9,623 nt of DNA from positions 1 through 9,623 of the forward strand of contig DBIH01000119.1 of NCBI GenBank assembly GCA_002296885.1. Direction: 5' to 3'. Shown in pieces: positions 8,138 through 9,623 of this stretch. The notes under the pieces were generated by a model that worked only from the letters and a program-made list of their open reading frames with translations, was not told the origin of the DNA and made no database searches. Positions within the stretch are counted from its first letter, which is position 1. Every line of letters begins with the position of its first letter. Source of the DNA: Flavobacterium sp. UBA807. Its GTDB lineage: Bacteria; Bacteroidota; Bacteroidia; Flavobacteriales; Flavobacteriaceae. A program made the position numbers and the translations under genes.

Positions 8138-8190
8138 GAAGCTATTCCCGCTGTTCGCGCTACATGGTAGCTTGCTTCCATCGGGGCTAA
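8138..8190 (-). repeat. GC-rich structured spacer, module A (probable dispersed repeat)
   Basis: This is the part of the nuoH-nuoI spacer next to nuoI. On the - strand it runs TTAGCCCCGATGGAAGC, then a perfect 5-bp hairpin GCTAC-CAT-GTAGC (8171-8159), then GCGAACAG and CGGGAATAGCTTC. GAAGC near the start can pair with GCTTC at the end, and CCCG with CGGG. These two pairings cross, so they are either alternatives or a pseudoknot. The composition contrasts with the flanking A/T tracts. The layout (CCCCGAT-GGAAGC ... CGGGAATAGCTTC) resembles short intergenic elements I recall from Flavobacterium genomes, but I cannot confirm copy number here. It has no coding role except the rejected upstream extension of nuoI. 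Confidence 0.55.
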
Positions 8191-8209
8191 GCTTTATTTT
8201 ATTAATTTC

Positions 8210-8300
8210 ATGTTGTGGTCAGAGCACCTCCTGGCTCCTTTGCTAACCCGAGGCTTAAGCCGAACTGAGCGAAGCTAATCAGTTCGCAGAACTGTTTTTT
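8210..8300. repeat. Structured spacer, module B, with competing inverted repeats
   Basis: This is the part of the spacer next to nuoH. It contains a perfect 10-bp palindrome GGCTTAAGCC (8252-8261), an 8-bp inverted repeat CGAACTGA/TCAGTTCG (8261-8268 with 8279-8286), and a 6-bp inverted repeat CAGTTC/GAACTG (8280-8285 with 8289-8294). The middle arm is shared, so only one of the last two hairpins can form at a time. The - strand ends of modules A and B are similar: GCGAACAG-CGGGA-ATAGCTTC against GCGAACTG-ATTAGCTTC. This suggests related elements. By hand count the region 8141-8310 is about 48% G+C. I see no promoter consensus (TTG / TAnnTTTG) for nuoI in it. Confidence 0.55.
8280..8300 (+). 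terminator. Intrinsic terminator-like hairpin on the strand opposite to nuo
   Basis: On the + strand, CAGTTC-GCA-GAACTG forms a perfect 6-bp stem with a 3-nt loop, followed immediately by TTTTTT (8295-8300). That is the form of a Rho-independent terminator for + strand transcription, where no gene lies upstream. On the - strand the stem is preceded by the A-tract and not followed by T's, so it should not stop the nuo transcript. The stem is short and only moderately GC-rich, so its strength is uncertain. Confidence 0.45.
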
Positions 8301-8311
8301 AACGCTTGGTC

Positions 8312-9343
8312 CTATTTAAAAGCTAAAATGCAAATTCCGGTTATTATTATATTAATGATGGATAGCGGAATTAAAATCTTCCAACCCAAATTCATTAACT
8401 GATCATATCTAAAACGTGGTATCGTCCAACGAACCCACATGTAGAAGAAAATGAAGAAGCATATTTTAATAAATAGCACTCCGATTCCTAAAATGTTTGC
8501 TGCATTTACTCCAGCATTTTCCACCATCCAGTGCATGCCAGGATAATTATAACCTCCGAAATACAAAACGGCAATAATTGTTGATGAAATAAACATGTTC
8601 GCATATTCGGCAAACAGATAGAATCCCATTTTCATCGATGAATATTCGGTATGATAACCACCAATCAACTCTGATTCACATTCTGCTAAATCAAAAGGCG
8701 TTCTGTTAGTTTCGGCGAAAGCACAGATTAAGAATATCAGGAAACCAACCGGCTGATAAAAAACATTCCAATGCATTCCTGATTGTTGGATTGATACTTC
8801 TTTTAAGCTCAAAGTTCCGGTCATCATCACCAAAGCAATGATTGATAATCCCATTGCGACTTCATAGGAAACCATCTGCGATGCCGCACGAACAGCACCC
8901 ATCAGAGAGAATTTATTGTTAGACGCCCAGCCACCAATCATGATTCCATATACACCAACCGAAACTACTCCGAAAATGTATAACAATGAAACGTCAATAT
9001 CGGTTGCCTGAAGCACTACATCGTGCCCAAAAATGTGTAGTTTGTCGCCCCACGGAATTACGGCACTTGTCATCAGAGCAGTGCTCATGGCAATTGCAGG
9101 TCCTACGAAAAACAAAAATTTGTTTGGCGTGTTTGGCGCAAATTCTTCTTTAGCAAATAATTTCATTCCGTCTGCAAGCGGTTGCAATAATCCGCCCCAA
9201 CCGGCACGGTTAGGTCCGACCCTGTCCTGCAAAAAAGCCGCAACCTTACGCTCAGCCCAGGTAGAATACATTGCCATAACCATTGTTATTGCAAAAATGG
9301 TTACGATGAAAACGCTTTTTTCTATGATAAACGCACTATCCAT
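8312..9343 (-). CDS. nuoH: NADH-quinone oxidoreductase subunit H (NuoH), quinone-chamber membrane subunit
   Basis: NuoH (ND1 homologue), 343 residues, slightly longer than E. coli NuoH (~325), with eight or nine hydrophobic helices. It anchors the peripheral arm and forms the membrane part of the quinone-binding chamber and the start of the proton-transfer chain. Signatures are AERKVAAFLQDRVGPNRAG (30-48), GWASNNKFSLMGAVRAASQ (138-156) followed by SYEV with E161, AETNRTPFDLAECESELIGG (210-229) and RWTIPRFRYDQLM (305-317). The acidic loop (E211, D218, E221, E223, E225) that couples quinone binding to protonation is complete. The ATG lies inside the 3' end of nuoG: the ORFs overlap by 8 nt (ATGGATAG contains both the nuoH start and the nuoG stop). 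The gene ends with TAG, followed by the structured spacer instead of a tight junction to nuoI. Confidence 0.98.
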   Translation of the reverse strand: MDSAFIIEKSVFIVTIFAITMVMAMYSTWAERKVAAFLQDRVGPNRAGWGGLLQPLADGMKLFAKEEFAPNTPNKFLFFVGPAIAMSTALMTSAVIPWGDKLHIFGHDVVLQATDIDVSLLYIFGVVSVGVYGIMIGGWASNNKFSLMGAVRAASQMVSYEVAMGLSIIALVMMTGTLSLKEVSIQQSGMHWNVFYQPVGFLIFLICAFAETNRTPFDLAECESELIGGYHTEYSSMKMGFYLFAEYANMFISSTIIAVLYFGGYNYPGMHWMVENAGVNAANILGIGVLFIKICFFIFFYMWVRWTIPRFRYDQLMNLGWKILIPLSIINIIITGICILAFK

Positions 9344-9623
9344 TTTGTTTTGAATTTACTGGGTTACCATCTATTTTTTCGTTGTAGTCAATCTCAGACA
9401 TACTGATTTTTTTACGGTCGATATCTCTTCCCTGAAGAATTCCTTTTTCGGTCTCGATAACAACATTTTCCGTTTTTCCGAAATGTTTATTCTGATTGAT
9501 AACAGAATCTTTCTCAAATTTTCTTGGGCCTTCAATTACCCAGTCAGCCACATCTTTTTTGTCGAAACGACAAGTGTTGCAAATGAATTCTTCCACTTCA
9601 TGGTATTCATCTTTACGTGCAGT
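9336..9623 (-). CDS. nuoG: NADH-quinone oxidoreductase subunit G (NuoG), C-terminal 95 residues (5' part outside window)
   Basis: The frame is open through the right edge, reading TARKDEYHEVEEFICNTCRFDKKD, so the gene starts beyond the window; the GTG at 9596 is internal. The segment EEFICNTCRFDKKD (about residues 11-24) aligns by eye with the NuoG stretch carrying the last Cys ligand of the extra cluster N7 (NEIWICDAGRFG in Thermus, YFLCDRGRFG in E. coli). WVIEGPRKFEKDSVINQN follows. The protein stops about 80 residues after this motif, whereas classical NuoG continues for several hundred residues with a molybdopterin-oxidoreductase-like domain. This is therefore a short NuoG form, which I recall from Bacteroidota (about 330 residues). 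The final ~25 residues are polar and low in complexity, and their codons overlap the nuoH start by 8 nt. Confidence 0.88.
   Translation of the reverse strand, partial: TARKDEYHEVEEFICNTCRFDKKDVADWVIEGPRKFEKDSVINQNKHFGKTENVVIETEKGILQGRDIDRKKISMSEIDYNEKIDGNPVNSKQNG

Noticed and set aside
8122..8311. CRISPR repeat, riboswitch or tRNA in the nuoH-nuoI spacer
   Set aside because: There are no regularly spaced direct repeats, no tRNA cloverleaf or conserved T-loop, and no riboswitch core that I recognise. The signal is one of palindromes and GC content only.
8122..8311. Internal nuoI promoter in the spacer
   Set aside because: I found no convincing Bacteroidota promoter (TTG at -33 with TAnnTTTG at -7) on the - strand of this stretch.
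9594..9596. GTG at 9596 as the start of a separate 86-residue gene
   Set aside because: The reading frame continues to the right edge with NuoG-like sequence, so this is an internal Val codon of nuoG.

Overview
The window looks like chromosomal DNA from a member of the Bacteroidota, most probably a Flavobacterium or close relative. The evidence is low-GC coding DNA, A-rich leaders instead of strong Shine-Dalgarno sites, a type IX secretion (T9SS) C-terminal sorting domain on a secreted enzyme, and complex I subunits of flavobacterial type. The taxonomic call rests on recognition only; no search was run.

Layout. From the left edge to 955, on the + strand, lies the 3' part of a secreted PQQ-dependent sugar dehydrogenase-like beta-propeller protein with a T9SS sorting domain. 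Everything else is on the - strand. Read in the direction of transcription (right to left), it is the distal half of a complex I operon: nuoG (3' end only, 9623-9336), nuoH, nuoI, nuoJ, nuoK, nuoL, nuoM and nuoN. A Tas-type aldo/keto reductase gene (1986-952) follows 8 nt after nuoN. Its stop codon overlaps the stop codon of the dehydrogenase gene in the 4-bp sequence TTAA, so the two transcription units converge with no intergenic space.

How the genes work together. NuoG and NuoI carry Fe-S clusters that pass electrons from NADH towards quinone. NuoH forms the membrane side of the quinone chamber. NuoJ and NuoK link it to the three antiporter-like proton channels NuoN, NuoM and NuoL. All expected proton-path residues that I could place by motif are present, and no gene is frameshifted. 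Junctions are tight (8-nt overlap to 10-nt gap), which indicates one polycistronic mRNA with translational coupling.

The one exception is about 190 bp between nuoH and nuoI. It is clearly richer in GC than its surroundings and full of inverted repeats. It has the look of one or two short dispersed repeat elements inserted in the operon. On the strand opposite to nuo it also shows attenuator-like geometry: a 22-codon ORF, competing hairpins and a U-tract. This is the only part of the window not explained by ordinary genes. I found no CRISPR array, tRNA, rRNA, insertion sequence or defence system.
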